Assembly (NCBI GenBank): GCA_018296165.2
Contig: JACKQL020000101.1
Span: forward strand, 62,001-126,000
Length of the DNA stretch: 64,000 nucleotides
Source of the DNA: Termitomyces sp. T153
Lineage: Eukaryota > Basidiomycota > Agaricomycetes > Agaricales > Lyophyllaceae
Reading direction: 5' to 3'
Part shown: piece after piece, positions 33,589 through 46,055 of the stretch
How the letters are laid out: each line of letters opens with the position of its first letter
Position numbering within the stretch: the stretch's first letter is position 1
Translations under genes and position numbers: made by a program
Notes under the pieces: model-generated
Told to the model about the DNA's origin: nothing
The model's input: only the letters and a program-made list of their open reading frames with translations
Database searches by the model: none

Positions 33589-34668
33589 ATGACTGCACCG
33601 CCATTGGGCAAGTATCTGGTTTCTACTGGTGAGCAGTCCAATACACAGCCCAATTACTATATTGACAACACACAAGAGAAAAGGATCCGCGATAAAGCCG
33701 TCAAAAATCTTTCCGTCTTTCTGTCTGAGTCCACAAATGTCCTTCCAAAGTCAGATATGGACAAGCTATGGAAAGGCATTTTCTATGGCTTCTGGATGTC
33801 CGACAAGCCTCTTGTCCAGCAAGCGCTGGCTACCGAACTGTCAGATCTCGTGCTGAGTATATCTCAAACGACTTCTGCTCTTGCGTTTTTGCGTGGTTTT
33901 TGGGAAATGATTGTCCGGGAGTGGAATGGCATTGATCGCCTACGGTGCTATCCTACATCTTATCCTTCTGTTTGTTACTCATACCCCAGACCAGGATTGA
34001 CAAATATTACATGCTTGTCAGGAGATTTGTCAATGCCTCTTTTCGTCTCTTGGTAAGAACTGAATGGGACACAAACGTAGTCAAGGAATATAATGACATG
34101 TTAACTACGTCGGGAGGGCCTTTGTGGTACGCTGATATCATCCTCTTTTCTTTGACGAATACCTGACCATATCAGCCCTTCTGACCTTAGAGTTCCGACT
34201 GGCCTGACATACCATCTTGCCGATATATATGTTGAAGAGCTTGACAAAGTCCTCTCCCTTTCAACATCTCCAGCAGATATTTTGCCGGCCCCCTTACATC
34301 CCTTGCTTATGCCCTTTCTTTCACTTGCAGCCCAAACTCCTGTAGCCGTGACATGCAAACGGATACAATCTTCACTCATAGATCCTCTCTTCTCTGCTCT
34401 CAAAACACTTTCAGACGAAGAACAGCCCAAGTCAAAACGAGCACGATTAGCAACGACCGGAAATCAGCCTGGCTTGTACCCATGCGTTGTTATCAACTCT
34501 TGTTACGAGGATCCAAAGACAGAAGGCAGCATATACGGCCATACGCTGCGAAAAAAGCTGTTGAGGTTGGTATTCGAGATCGCGAGTCAGCCGGAAACGC
34601 GCGATTCAAATCGCAGAAAGTTGTATGCTTCTTGGAAGGATAGCGCGGAAGAATGTGAAGAGGAATGA
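33589..34668 (+). CDS. RRP1: Ribosomal RNA processing protein 1 (Rrp1/Nop52)
   Basis: This is a nucleolar protein needed for 27S pre-rRNA processing in 60S assembly. The start is MTAPPLGKYLVSTGEQSN. The Nop52 domain follows with NTQEKRIRDKAVKNLSVFL, MDKLWKGIFYGFWMSDKPLVQQ, a spliced RIDKYYMLVRRFVNASFRLL, GLTYHLADIYVEELDKV and LLMPFLSLAA. The C-terminus is short and acidic (DSAEECEEE), so it lacks the long tail of metazoan Nop52. Two or three introns, near 33945-33995 and 34130-34175, restore the frame. Confidence 0.9.
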
Positions 34669-34896
34669 GTCGGCAGTGGTCCTACCGATGATATTCGCCC
34701 CTTATATATACATTATGTACATGCAATAATCAGATTTTCTTGTCTTTCCAAGTTTGCGCCATGCGTATATCCCGCGGGTTGGAATTTTTTCCAGGCTGTG
34801 ACGGACGCGTGACATACTTGTGACGGACGCGATTCACGCTCAACTGCAAACTGCGGACTGTTCTATTGCTATCCACTTGAATGAAAGGTTATTATC
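34669..34896 (+). promoter_or_regulatory. RSC9 upstream region with a duplicated 12-mer
   Basis: GTGACGGACGCG occurs twice, at 34798-34809 and 34820-34831, about two helical turns apart (22 bp) and 66-99 bp upstream of the RSC9 ATG. It is a candidate transcription-factor site pair. Its function is inferred only from position and repetition. Confidence 0.35.
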
Positions 34897-36942
34897 ATGG
34901 CGTCGGCACAAATGAGCACAATGCGGCTGCCTCAGAATACCTATTATCGTAACTCTTTCGCTCCCCAACAACAACCAGCTCGACCCGCGGCGGACATTCG
35001 GGACGACTACGAACGTGAGTATGATTACCTGCTGCAAGACAGTTCACGCTTAATATATTTCAGGTTGGTACACAGAGGGTGTGCCGAGCAACAGAATGTC
35101 ATTATCGCTCCGCTCCGGAATACTTTCTGAGGTTGGCTGGGCTTTAGATCGACTATGTCGCCTATGCTATAACGAATCCTTCTTGTTGACCAGCATTCCT
35201 GGGCTTATTGATGGGTTATTTGACTGGCCCGAATGGTACATTGCAGAAGGATACAGACATTCTTCAGATGAGAATTTCCTTTTCTCACCGCCGCATGATT
35301 ACTCTCGCAAGCGTCGATATGCCCTGGAATCTCTTTTCGTTCTACGCAACGTCGCTCTATACGAACCGAACGCGTTGGAGCTTGCCAATCATTCACATAC
35401 CCTTCCACTAATTTTGACTGCACTCAGTACTTTGCAACATGACAGGGATGAAGACTCAGAATTTATGTTGAACATCATCGACCTATATCATATTGTTGCT
35501 GCAGCAAAAATCGTCATCCTCCCCACGACGCTACCCGCTTATAATCCTCTACATTCACTGACTAAGACTGTCTCGCAATCTTCTAACCGTTCAATGATTA
35601 TCGCTGCTTTCACAGCACTTACTGTAACGCTTTCAAATCCTGTTAATACCACAAACATCTCTGCCGACTCTCCGACACTAGCCGCTTCCATCAGATACCT
35701 TCCTCTCTTCGCGGATAAACCTTTGGTGGATGCCTGCTTGAACTATATATATGTGCATATTTCAAGCATGGCTATGGCAAAAGCCTTCTTGCTCCGCTCT
35801 GATTTACCTGCGGTACTTAGAATCCTGGTTACACTTCTTCTCGATGAGCAGGAGAAACTCGAAGAAAAAGTCGTTCAGGACATTTCTGGAACCATCCATA
35901 CTGTTCCAGCCGTAACACTGTTGACGCGGGATCACATATTGACAAAGGAAGAGTTAGACGAGCTTTTGGGAAAACCTGAGCCTCAACGGTGTTATGACTG
36001 GTTTGTACTATCCTTGAATCCCTACCCAATTTCGCATCTAAATCACGAGCTAGGATGAAAGCTATGTTCGTCGCGAAGCCTGATGGTGAGGTCACTCAAG
36101 TCGATTTTTGGAATCTCTACAAAGATGTTTTCTCGCCACACGCCGAACAATATCCTCTTCTTGTTGCCTCGGACGTCATCAAGAATGTTAATGCTGTCTT
36201 TCCAGAGGCACAGGCGATGGTTCTTCAAGGCCCCGTTCAAAGGTTCATAGTGCGGGGCGTCGATAGGCGGAAGGACGCAGTCGCGAATGAACGTTTCAAG
36301 TGCCAGTGGAACCGTTCAGAATGCTCTGTGTCCGTCTTCTCCACTCCAGGCGAGCTTTATGAGCATCTTCTAGGACATTTGACAGCGATCGAGTTATCTG
36401 AGTCGCCGTGTTTGTGGTCCACATGCCTCAGGGATCCAATGCCCAAATCTAGCCTCCGTTCCCATGTATTGACCCATCTTTCTAGTCACCAGCCTCCTAC
36501 AAAGCATCCATCGCAGAGTGATACGATCACGCTGCCTTCCAATGATTCATCTTATCCTATAGAAAATCCCACCATCAGGCTACCACCCCCACCTCGCAGC
36601 ACAACTATCGCCTTCCAAAGGCCACTCGTGGACCCTCCTTCAATAGCCCTCACTGCGTTACTGTGTCTCCGCATACTTTTCCGAACATCGTTCGCTTCGG
36701 CTGACGCTGCACCTAGAGTCGATGCCGATCACTTCGGTTTCCCTGGTGTTGTAGAGGAGCAGGACGATCAAGATTTCGATGGAGCTAACGAAATTGGGGA
36801 GACTGAGAGGGAGGGTGAGAGGCGGGGCCGACAGGCGTTCGTTTCTGTACAAAAGCTTCTTGAAGAAGTACGCATTCGAGATGATGTACTGATGGGTTGG
36901 GTATTTGAAATGGTTGATGCTGGCTCTATAGGCGTGTACTAG
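34897..36942 (+). CDS. RSC9: RSC chromatin-remodelling complex subunit Rsc9
   Basis: Rsc9 is the ARID2-type subunit of the RSC/PBAF nucleosome remodeller. The short first exon (MASAQMSTMRLPQNTYYRNS...) is spliced to a long armadillo-like region (RSGILSEVGWALDRLCRLCYNE, RRYALESLFVLRNVALYEPN, SIRYLPLFADKPLVDACLNY). After a second intron (GACTG|GTTTGT...GCTAG|G) comes a winged-helix, RFX-like segment (FVAKPDGEVTQVDFWNLYKD), then a C2H2 zinc-finger pattern (CQWNRSECSVSVF...LYEHLLGHL). The C-terminus is acidic then helical, ending AGSIGVY. Family assignment rests on this domain order, which matches other basidiomycete Rsc9 proteins. Confidence 0.88.
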
Positions 36943-37125
36943 TAATATATTTTCACGACAAATGTGTCTATGATGACATCCTGTGTTCGACTGTGCTGTG
37001 CAGCAAGTTGTGATGTTTTGAGCTGCTTGCAGAAAGATCTAAGTGCCATCCAATACCGAATTTTGTCCTTTTAGCCGAACGCTGCGCTCTCATCAGCGAT
37101 TACTATCACCTTTCATTTCATTCCG

Positions 37126-39551
37126 ATGGACTCTGGACATTTCTCTAACCAGGTCACCTCTAAGTACATCGTGATCTACACGAAACTCTTGGAAGGTCTC
37201 CCTCCACATCAAATTGCCCCGCACGAGGATCGCAATCAGTTCTTCACCAATCTCTTTAATCTCGACGTGAAGAGTGAATATCTACGAGGCGAACTTAATC
37301 GTCTGTCCAAAGAATCCTGTCTCGGCAGCCACAAGGTGCGTTGTTGGCCATGCATTCATACTGTGTATCCATTGGACACCAGTAGCCTTTCTTGAATATG
37401 TTATTTCGAGAATGTTTGATGCAGGCGCGTGACGCTCCTCATGCAGACATCAGGAAAGCGCACGCCCTAGAAACGCTTTCGATAATTCTACGAAGTATCT
37501 TGAGCAAGAATCTCAGTGGATGGGAGGTTATGGAGATTCTGGGGGGAGGCGTGGGTCAGAGTGATGATGTCTTTATGGTAGGCTAGGCTGAAAACGCGTT
37601 ATTCGCTGACCCTCTTCCATAAATCATAGATATTGACTAACTTGGTGGAGGACGGCATGCAGGATGAAACGGCACCGCGTATGTCCTTCGTGTTGATCAC
37701 TATGGGCCCATTGTATTTGAACCTGTTCTAGTTAGCATCCGGCACCAGGGTTTACAAATCGCGCTCATATACATGTGCTCAATTGGACAGCTTAGTCCAG
37801 GGGCGTATTTCCTTCGTTGTGATCTGTTTTCGTCAATTACTACAGTGAGTCCTATCAGTAGTTTACCTTTGATTGATACAAGTCATCTTCTCTAGTTTAT
37901 CAAAAGTTGTGACAAAGAACGATTTGTATCAGAAGCTGCTCTCTTGCTAGCGATTCTTGCCAATTTCCATAAGTCTGATGCTGGGAAATTGAATCCATAT
38001 TTGAAGTGCATCAGGTCAACTCAGGATGCAGAGCTCATGCGCAAGATATGCTGGGCAGTCAATAAGGAGCTTATGTCCTCAATCCAGTGAGTATTTCCTT
38101 TCCAGGAACGTCATTGAAACCGAAAGTGTTGTAGAAGTTACATGGATATTCCGGACGATTCCTTCAAGTCCATATTCACAACGACACTTGGGTCTATGTT
38201 TGCTTCGTTACGCTCTGATCGAACTCTTTCGACTACTCTAGAACCGTCTCGGGAATTGTTCAAGAATCAGTGGGTATGGACACCAGTCACGAACCATCTT
38301 GCTGACGAGAACGCTGCAGACCTATAATAGACGCTGTCTTTTTATTGCCGATATTCGAATTACTACGCGCCAATTCTTTGTTTCCGGCCATCATAGTGGA
38401 AGACACATCTCTAGATAGGGATACACCTGGACATTTTCCCCCACTATTACATACCATTTTGACGTTATCGTCGTATATCCTAACGCATGCTACCTCGGCC
38501 TCGTCACCACGTTCACTCTCCTATGCCAACCTTTCTCTTCATATCCTTCTTGCGTTGGTGGAAAACGATGGTGTAATGGGTGTCATGATCCAACCTTCTG
38601 CAACAGTTATCCCGATCTGTCGTCAGGTGAGATGGCCTTCTATGACAATCTTGTTTCCCAGACTGACATCGTGTGAAAGAAATTGCCACATTTACCAGTC
38701 ATCCAACCAAGGCAGCCAGTAATCTGCGCACTACTGGATTGTTGTGTACTCTGGCTACGCCACAATCTTCACAAACGTCTTGAGATCTATTGTTATATGT
38801 AAGCATTTCGATTGATCTTCTTTCTTTTCCTCATGACGGCTAATTTCCAAGGATTTGTATCCAAGTCTGCTATCGCGTGGTGTGGTCTCTTCACAACTGT
38901 CGTTCACGCTTAGGTCCGTAATATTTCATGCTCCGGACGAATATGGAGGATCAATATTCTATATTCCAATCTTATTAGAATATGTATGGAAGGACTTATG
39001 GGCTGCTCTTCTTGGATTGTTGGGCTTTCTCACCACCTAGATCGACAGCCTTGACACCACCGCTGGAGTCGAACAAATCGTGCGCGAGGTACGAGATGCT
39101 GCTTTTCGGACATCACTCATTTTGTCTCAATTGTTATTAAGACCATAGTCTTGTTGTACCTCTCTTTAATCAAGTCGGATGGGTATCTGCCTTCCCCACA
39201 AGCTTTACACGAGTTTATTGTGCGTGATGTCATAGGTTCCATATTTTTGGATAACGGTTGATTTTCAAAATCTAGTACGAGCTCATTCGGTTCGCATCAA
39301 TTCTTAAGAGCCAAGAGTCGCTCTTAAAGTCCTTGACGGTGGCCCCACAGCAAGACTCACGTCAAGCGACTTGGATCAAGAGGTCAACGGAAGCATTAGC
39401 ATCAATCACAGAGCTCGTAGATTTTTACCAAGGCAAGGTAACCAAAGCGAATGCACGGACGGCGAAGGCAGCGATGAGTGTCGTAGCAAGGGAAATTGAA
39501 ACAGATGGATTGTACACTACAAAAAATGTGTGTGAACCACAAGCCCCGTGA
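37126..39551 (+). pseudogene. ARMH3/C10orf76 (DUF1741) homologue with an in-frame TAG
   Basis: The product is an armadillo-like helical protein. The mammalian ARMH3 works at the Golgi with GBF1 and PI4KB. Exons in order give FFTNLFNLDVKSEYLRGEL, HALETLSIILRSILSKNLSGWEVMEI, IRHQGLQIALIYMCSIGQLSPGAYFLR, ERFVSEAALLLAILANFHKSDAGKLN and YMDIPDDSFKSIF. Later come ICIQVCYRVVWSLHN and EYVWKDLWAALLGLLGFLTT, followed by TAG at 39038-39040. The same frame then continues IDSLDTTAGVEQIVRE, and later exons (IVLLYLSLIKSDGYLPSPQALHEF and YELIRFASILKSQESLL) are also intact with good splice sites. At least ten introns are used. Everything but the one stop looks functional. It may be a recent null allele, a sequencing error or a readthrough site. 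Confidence 0.8.
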
Positions 39552-39999
39552 GTGAGATATACGTGAAAGGCCAGGAATGGAGCTGACGGAACGTCGGAAT
39601 TGTTGCGGAATTCCGTCCATAGAGGCTGTTCCGACGACGTTCTCGGGTTTGCTCGATACGGATGTACTGATGGGCTGGCCCTGATGCCATAATCAAGAAT
39701 GATGTCATGTGGCTAAAAAAACTTTTTGTCCCGCTGGAATAGAGCACTAGCGCTGGCTGATGTCGCGTTGACTCCTTGTCATCCTGGTCACTCAAGACAT
39801 GGAGAATCATATCCAGTTTCGTTCCATTTTCACTGAACAAACTTCTCTCCAGAAAGGCCCATTTCTATTTAATGCCTTATCTCTCATCAAACCCTCATAA
39901 AAAGTCTTTACTCGGTGAATGAGCATGGTACAAGTTCTCGCGAGACGTGCTCCCTTTTACTCATTCCACCTTTCTTGCATTCCTCTTCCTGCTCCCACT
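39552..39999. promoter_or_regulatory. Intergenic region upstream of glycine dehydrogenase
   Basis: This is about 450 bp. The right end may include extra 5' coding sequence, because the GCV2 frame is open from 39919 (MSMVQVLARRAPFY). I prefer the internal ATG at 40000. No other feature is seen. Confidence 0.45.
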
Positions 40000-42900
40000 A
40001 TGGCCTTAGCCTTGCGCTATGCCTTGCGGGCTCTTCCGTCTCCACTCACCTTCGCTCGCCAATCTCGAGGATTGGCGACAATTCATCCTCAGATCTCGCT
40101 TTTTGCACCTATCGACACTTTTTCAGAACGTCATATCGGACCGGATGATGATGAAGCATCCCTTATGCTCTCGAAATTGGGGTATAAGTCAATAGATGCG
40201 TTTATTGCAGCAACTGTGCCACCCAAAATTCGCATCCCAGCCAACTCTCTGGACAGTGCTTCGATTCCATCACTTAGCGAGACCGAGCTGTATGCACGGG
40301 CAAGAGAGCTCGGGACCCAGAACAAACCTTTCAAAAGTTATATAGGAATGGGATATCACACTGCAGTCGTGCCTCCTGTCATTCTTCGTAACGTACATCC
40401 TACACTGTTATCTTTCTGCCGATCAATTGAGATTATTCAAATCAGGTAATGGAAAACCCTGCATGGTACACTCCCTATACCCCTTATCAGCCTGAGATTG
40501 CGCAGGGTACGTCGATGCATCGTTCACATGGCGATTGGCCCCTAATTCAAAATTTACAGGACGGTTGGAATCCCTTGTAAACTACCAAACTATGGTAACG
40601 TCTTTAACGTCGATGGATATAGCCAACGCGTCACTTCTAGATGAAGCTACTGCGGCGGCGGAAGGCATGGTGATGGCATTCGTATCAGCAAATCAGAAGA
40701 AACGAACATTTCTCGTCGATTCCGGTGTCTTACCCCAAACAATTTCGGTCCTACGTTTACGTGCTAAAGGTTTTGGTATCAACCTCGTTGTGCAAGATGC
40801 TTTTACAGCTCTAGAAGACGAAAGATTCCGTGAAGACCTCTGCGGCGTCCTTGTACAATATCCCGACATCAATGGGTCCATCAAGGATTACTGCTCTCTC
40901 GCGGATTCGGTGCATGCGACAGGTGGTTTAGTAGTGGTTGCAACGGACCTGTTGGCATTAGCTCTGTTGAAACCTCCTGGTGAGTGGGGTGCAGACATCG
41001 TCTTGGGGAATTCTGCTCGTTTCGGTGTTCCTGCTGGGTATGGTGGCCCTCATGCGGCATTTTTTGCTGTCACGGATAAGCTCAAGAGGAAGATGCCCGG
41101 CCGTCTCATCGGTCGAAGTCGCGATACCACTGGTCAGCCAGCTTATAGATTGGCTTTGCAAAGTTTGTTCCATCAAGTCGGCTTATCTCGCTCGAGGCTT
41201 ACGCAACTACAGCGCGTGAACAACACATCCGTCGCGAAAAGGCTACAAGTAATATTTGCACCGCCCAAGCTCTCCTTGCGAATATGGCAGCTATGTATGC
41301 TATTTATCATGGCGCAGCTGGCATACGTAGAATCGCCGTCAAGGTTCATGGTTATACTCAGGCATTCAAATCTGCCATAGAATCTTTTGGTTACCGGGTT
41401 GAGAATACCTCCTTTTTTGACACCCTCACCATCGATACCTCGTTAGCAGGCCCTGACACGGTGTACAATGTCGCGCTTTCTGCCAACATCAATTTGCGCA
41501 AGATCGATGAGAAGCGTGTCGGGGTCACATTCGATGAAAGTGTTAATCCGAATGACCTCGTCAACCTCGTCAATGTTTTTGCATCATCTGCAGGATCTGC
41601 CTCCAAAGTCGTACTCGCAGACATGAAACAACCATTGCAATCTGCCATTCCGCCGCCTTTGCGGCGAACTTCCGACTTCCTTCCGTATCCTGTATTCAAC
41701 AAGCATCATTCAGAGACGGAGATGTTGCGCTACATCAATCATCTTGCATCAAAGGACATCAGCCTTGTCCACAGTATGATTCCTCTTGGAAGTTGCACTA
41801 TGAAGTTGAACAGCACCAGTAGCATGATACCGCTCACATGGCCGGAGTTTAGCAACGTTCATCCATTCGCGCCTCGTGATCAAGTGACAGGTTATGACAC
41901 CATTATCAAGGTTGGCTTTCGTTTTTTTTTTTCAGGTAGCCGCTTATCGAGTATCCTTTTGCTAGGAATTGGAACAAGATCTTTGCAAGATTACCGGTTT
42001 TTACGCTGCTACGCTACAACCAAACTCGGGTGCCGCTGGAGAATACGCGGGCCTTTGTGTCATTCGTGCTTACCATGAATCACGGGGCGAAGGCCATCGC
42101 AATATATGCCTCATCCCTCTGAGCGCGCACGGTACCAATCCTGCTGTGAGTCATTCCTTTTCATCCCAATGCATGATCTCATAAAGCACACATAGTCCGC
42201 TGTGATGGCAGGTTTGAAGGTTGTTTCGGTCAAAGTCCTTGCCGATGGCAATTTAGACCTTGATGACCTCAAAGCCAAGGCTGAACTGCACAAGGATAAC
42301 CTAGCTGCATTTATGGTTCGTTTGCACCGCCAGCAACGGGGTGGTGCTGCTATTCACAATGCCAACAGATTACATATCCCTCTACTTTTGGCGTTTTTGA
42401 GCCTGGTGTGCAAGATGTAAGTGATATATTGAACATGTCATTATTTCACAATGACATCATGTATACAGGCTTGCAAAATCATTCATGACAACGGTGGCCA
42501 AGTTTATCTCGATGGTGAGGCTCATGGTGCAACACAGATGCGTGTTCTAACAGCTCGCAGGTGCGAACCTGAATGCTCAGATTGGTCTCACTAATCCCGC
42601 GACTTGCGGGGGAGATGTCTGCCATTTGAATCTTCACAAGACCTTTGCCATGTAGGGCTCATATCTGGCTATCTGAAACTATGATCAACTGACTTTGACC
42701 ATTAGCCCTCATGGAGGAGGTGGCCCTGGTGTTGGACCTATCTGTGTCGCTGAGCATCTTGCCCCCTTTCTACCGAGCCATCACGTCCGGCCTGCTGAAA
42801 GTCCTTTGGCTATTGATGCAACGGCAGCAGCGCCCTTTGGCAGCGCCTCAGTTGCGCTTATATCTTGGGCGTACATCAAGATGTTGGGCGGTAACGGTCT

Positions 42901-43706
42901 CAGCGATTCTTCAAAGATCGCTTTACTGAATGCGAACTACATGGCGAGTCGTTTGTCGGGCCATTACAGCGTGCGATACACGAATGAGAACAAGCGCGTC
43001 GCTCATGAACTCCTCATTGATCTGGGCGAGTTTGCCAAATCTGGTTTGAAGGTCATGGATTTTGCCAAACGTCTGCAGGTATGCATCAACGTCTTGTCCG
43101 CTGTGTGTAATGTCTAATGTTGGGCAGGATTATGGGTTCCATCCTCCCACCTGCTCGTGGCCAACTTCTACCTGCATGTTGATTGAACCCACCGAGTCGG
43201 AGACACTCGAGGAACTTGATAGGTAAGATTATCATCATCATTACACTGTTGCGTTCTTCTCAGTTCCGTAGATTCTGTGACGCAATGATTCAAATTCGCA
43301 AGGAAGCTGAAGATGTCGTGACTGGGAAACAACCCAGGGATAACAACCTCTTGACTAATGCTCCTCACACTATGACCGTGATCGCCTCTGATGACTGGAA
43401 TCGGTACGGGTTTCAATGGGCTGAGATAATCTTGGCGTCTAACTGTCTTGCCAGGCCTTACTCTCGTGAAACAGCGGCATATCCCTTGCCATGGCTCAAG
43501 GAGAAGAAGTTTTGGCCTGCAGTTTCCCGCATCGACGATGGTAGGGTTCACAGAAATATCTTGTTGATGATGCACTGAGACTATTGTTTCCAGCTTACGG
43601 AGATTTGAACCTCGTCGTAAGTCTTTTTTTAATTACGTGGGCATTTGATTGAAAGCCATCTGCGTAGTGTGAATGTCCATCTGTAGAAGAACTGGCTTCT
43701 GCATAG
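40000..43706 (+). CDS. GCV2: Glycine dehydrogenase (decarboxylating), mitochondrial P-protein
   Basis: This is the PLP-dependent P-protein of the glycine cleavage system. The chosen start gives [27 protein letters not shown], an Arg-rich, acid-free mitochondrial presequence; an upstream in-frame ATG at 39919 is possible. GcvP landmarks are [91 protein letters not shown], the PLP-lysine loop [20 protein letters not shown], and a C-terminus [17 protein letters not shown]. About eleven introns are used, several in the 3' half (for example, the intron near 43403-43450 restores NRPYSRE). It is convergent with the PPR gene. Confidence 0.95.
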
Positions 43707-43876
43707 ATCTTTTTTTTGTGCTTTTTTGTTTTGGTCGGGATTTTGTTCGTGTTTTGATAATTTATTTAGTTTGGGCTTTCTATTCCCCTAGACGGCCTTG
43801 CCCAGCCCCCTAGCGCCTTGCTCAACCATGCGCTTGTATCACCATGTTTTAGATACACAATCGATTAGTACATTAT

Positions 43877-46012
43877 TCATTGTTTCTCCCCAACGCGCAA
43901 TTCCTCTGGCAAGGTCACCCACAACTCTGGCAAGGATTTCTCCAGGTGCTTGAGTACATCCGCCTCTACGCGATTCCGTCTCGCAAACTTGATGAGAATA
44001 CGAACAGTCTCCACATCAGGCAGGACGGTGTTCCCATTCTTGCCCATCTGCAGACACACCGTCCTCAGGGCATCGCCCAGCCTGTTCATTCTGCACAAAC
44101 ACTCGACCCACGATTTCCAATTATGCAGATTGAGCGAGAAGCGGTCGCGAGCGAGCTGCGCAAAGACCTTGTTTGCAGCGTTCCTTGCCCTTGCGTACCC
44201 GCAAGCATCGAAAATGATGCTGACGCTGATGTAATCGAAGCGTCCAGATATGTACATGGTGTTCCAGACCCTGTATGCATCGTCGAAACACCCGAGACGC
44301 TGATAAGTGTTCATGAGCTGGTTCCACACCTGCTCGTCGGGGGACACGGCGGCGTCGAGAGTGAGAAAGTCGTGTACGCGGCGGACGGTGGTGATGATTT
44401 CGTCGATGTGGTCGGGGGTGACGCGGGAGCGGTGGAGGGCGGGGACGGACCCGAGCTGGTGGAGGAGGATGGTGTAGACCTCGAGGGTGATTTCGAGGCC
44501 GGCGCGGCGCATGTCTTTGATGATTCCAAAGTAGCTGGTTAGTGAGGGGACGGGGAGGTCGTTGTTGAAGGAGAGGCGACAGAAGGCGTGGAGGACGACT
44601 GCGTAGCCCCTCTCGTCGAGGGCGGACCGGAGGCCATTGTAGATGTCTAGGGCGTCCGAGAGACTCGAGGCGCGGCGCATGAAGAGGACGATGATAGAAC
44701 TGGCGTTCTTTTTGTCGATGCCGATGTGAAAGGTTTCTATATCGTCGAGTAGCTGTTTTGCAGTGTCAAAGTATTTGTCGAGGTTGTCGGAGCTGGCTAT
44801 GGCGTGGAGCAAGGTGTTGTAGATGGTCGAGTCGGGACCGGGGGCATGTTCGTTCAGAGTGTCCTTGGTCTTTGAGTATGGGGGTGCGACGGCTGCAAGG
44901 TCGCGATAGATGGCGAGAGCCTTGTCTAGGTTGTCGTCGGTGGGGGATCGACAGAGTGTTTTGATGATGGGGTGCACCAAGGCCGCGTCAGGGACGATGC
45001 CAATGGCTTTTGAGTGCTCGTAGATGGAGAGAGCATTGTCAAGGGATCCAGCTCGAACGTTGTTCATGATCAGCAGGGAGTATTGATCGACAGAGGGTGG
45101 GACGTTGAACTTTTTCTGGACGATTTGGGCGTCGTCGAGGGCGGTTGAATGGCGCAGAATGGCGCGAAAGAGCTGGGGCACTGGCTCGCACCCTTTTGGG
45201 GCCATGACCCGGAAGTAGTGGTCGATGGTCTTCTCGACGCCTTGAGAGCGCGAGATGCTGATGACTTGGTCCTTCCACTCTGAAAAGGGGTCCTTTTGCG
45301 TGTCGTGGAAGCGGCGGCGGTACTGTTCCCTGATTTTGTCTGCGCACTGGGGCAGGTCGCGGTCTGCGTAGGAGTTGTACAAGAGATCATCGACCGAGGG
45401 GTCGTAGGGGAGGTTCTCGAGCTTCATGTCATTGAGGATGGACGTGAACTCTGCAAGGGTGGGGACAGTCTCTTCCTGGGCCCAGCGGGCACGGATGAGG
45501 TACTTGAAGGAGTCGTTGGTGGGCTTGCAGCCCGCCTCGCGCATGGTGGAGACGACCTGGCGGACGTACTTGAAGGGGGCGCGGCGGTGGCAGGCGTCGA
45601 GGAAGATGTGGAACTGGGCTTGGGTGGGGGTGAAGGGGACGGGGCGGGCGGGCATGCTGTGGAGCCAGCGGTAGACGGTGTGGTCTGTGGCGTGGGCGAC
45701 GAGGGCGCGGAGGACGGCGGTGTGGGTGTCGATGGTCACGGGGACGCCAAAGACGGCGGGCATGTGGCCGAGGATCTCCTCGATGCGCTGGAGGTCGGGG
45801 GGGCGGGCCGAGGTGGCGAGGACATGCAGGAGCTGGAGCAGCTGCGCGCGGGAGAGCGAGCCGGGCGCGGGCGTGCGTTGGAGCGCAGAGACGAGGCGTG
45901 GGTAGACGTCGTGGATTGCAGCGGGCGACTCCACGCGCCCAAGCAGCGTCGAGCGGAGGGCCGCGACGTCGCTGGCTGCCGTCGACGCACGTCGCGCAAG
46001 CAGACGAAACAT
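43877..46012 (-). CDS. Pentatricopeptide repeat (PPR) protein, probably mitochondrial
   Basis: The protein has 711 residues in a single exon. The start at 46012 gives MFRLLARRASTAASDVAALR, a basic mitochondrial-type leader. Repeated helical hairpins of PPR type run through the body, for example FTPTQAQFHIFLDACHRRAP, NDSFKYLIRARW, VPDAALVHPIIKTLCRS and TIYNTLLHAIASSDNLDKY. Such proteins bind organelle RNA for processing or translation; the target is unknown. The 5' half is very GC-rich, producing long spurious frames on the other strand. It shares a 43-bp divergent intergenic region with SSS1. Confidence 0.82.
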   Translation of the reverse strand: MFRLLARRASTAASDVAALRSTLLGRVESPAAIHDVYPRLVSALQRTPAPGSLSRAQLLQLLHVLATSARPPDLQRIEEILGHMPAVFGVPVTIDTHTAVLRALVAHATDHTVYRWLHSMPARPVPFTPTQAQFHIFLDACHRRAPFKYVRQVVSTMREAGCKPTNDSFKYLIRARWAQEETVPTLAEFTSILNDMKLENLPYDPSVDDLLYNSYADRDLPQCADKIREQYRRRFHDTQKDPFSEWKDQVISISRSQGVEKTIDHYFRVMAPKGCEPVPQLFRAILRHSTALDDAQIVQKKFNVPPSVDQYSLLIMNNVRAGSLDNALSIYEHSKAIGIVPDAALVHPIIKTLCRSPTDDNLDKALAIYRDLAAVAPPYSKTKDTLNEHAPGPDSTIYNTLLHAIASSDNLDKYFDTAKQLLDDIETFHIGIDKKNASSIIVLFMRRASSLSDALDIYNGLRSALDERGYAVVLHAFCRLSFNNDLPVPSLTSYFGIIKDMRRAGLEITLEVYTILLHQLGSVPALHRSRVTPDHIDEIITTVRRVHDFLTLDAAVSPDEQVWNQLMNTYQRLGCFDDAYRVWNTMYISGRFDYISVSIIFDACGYARARNAANKVFAQLARDRFSLNLHNWKSWVECLCRMNRLGDALRTVCLQMGKNGNTVLPDVETVRILIKFARRNRVEADVLKHLEKSLPELWVTLPEELRVGEKQ

Positions 46013-46055
46013 GAGCGTGGGTCGGCCACGTGCCACTCACCTCTCTCCTCCCACC
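46013..46055. promoter_or_regulatory. 43-bp divergent gap between PPR gene and SSS1
   Basis: This is the entire space between the two opposite start codons. It contains CCACGTGCC (E-box-like CACGTG core, 46027-46032) and a CT-rich stretch (CACCTCTCTCCTCCCACC) leading into the SSS1 ATG. Transcription of at least one gene must start inside the other's coding sequence or use extremely short leaders. Confidence 0.55.

Noticed and set aside
38983..39040. An intron (GTATGG...CCACCTAG) that would remove the TAG in the ARMH3 homologue
   Set aside because: It would delete the conserved Trp-Leu helix right after the previous splice site, so I treat the stop as real until transcripts say otherwise.
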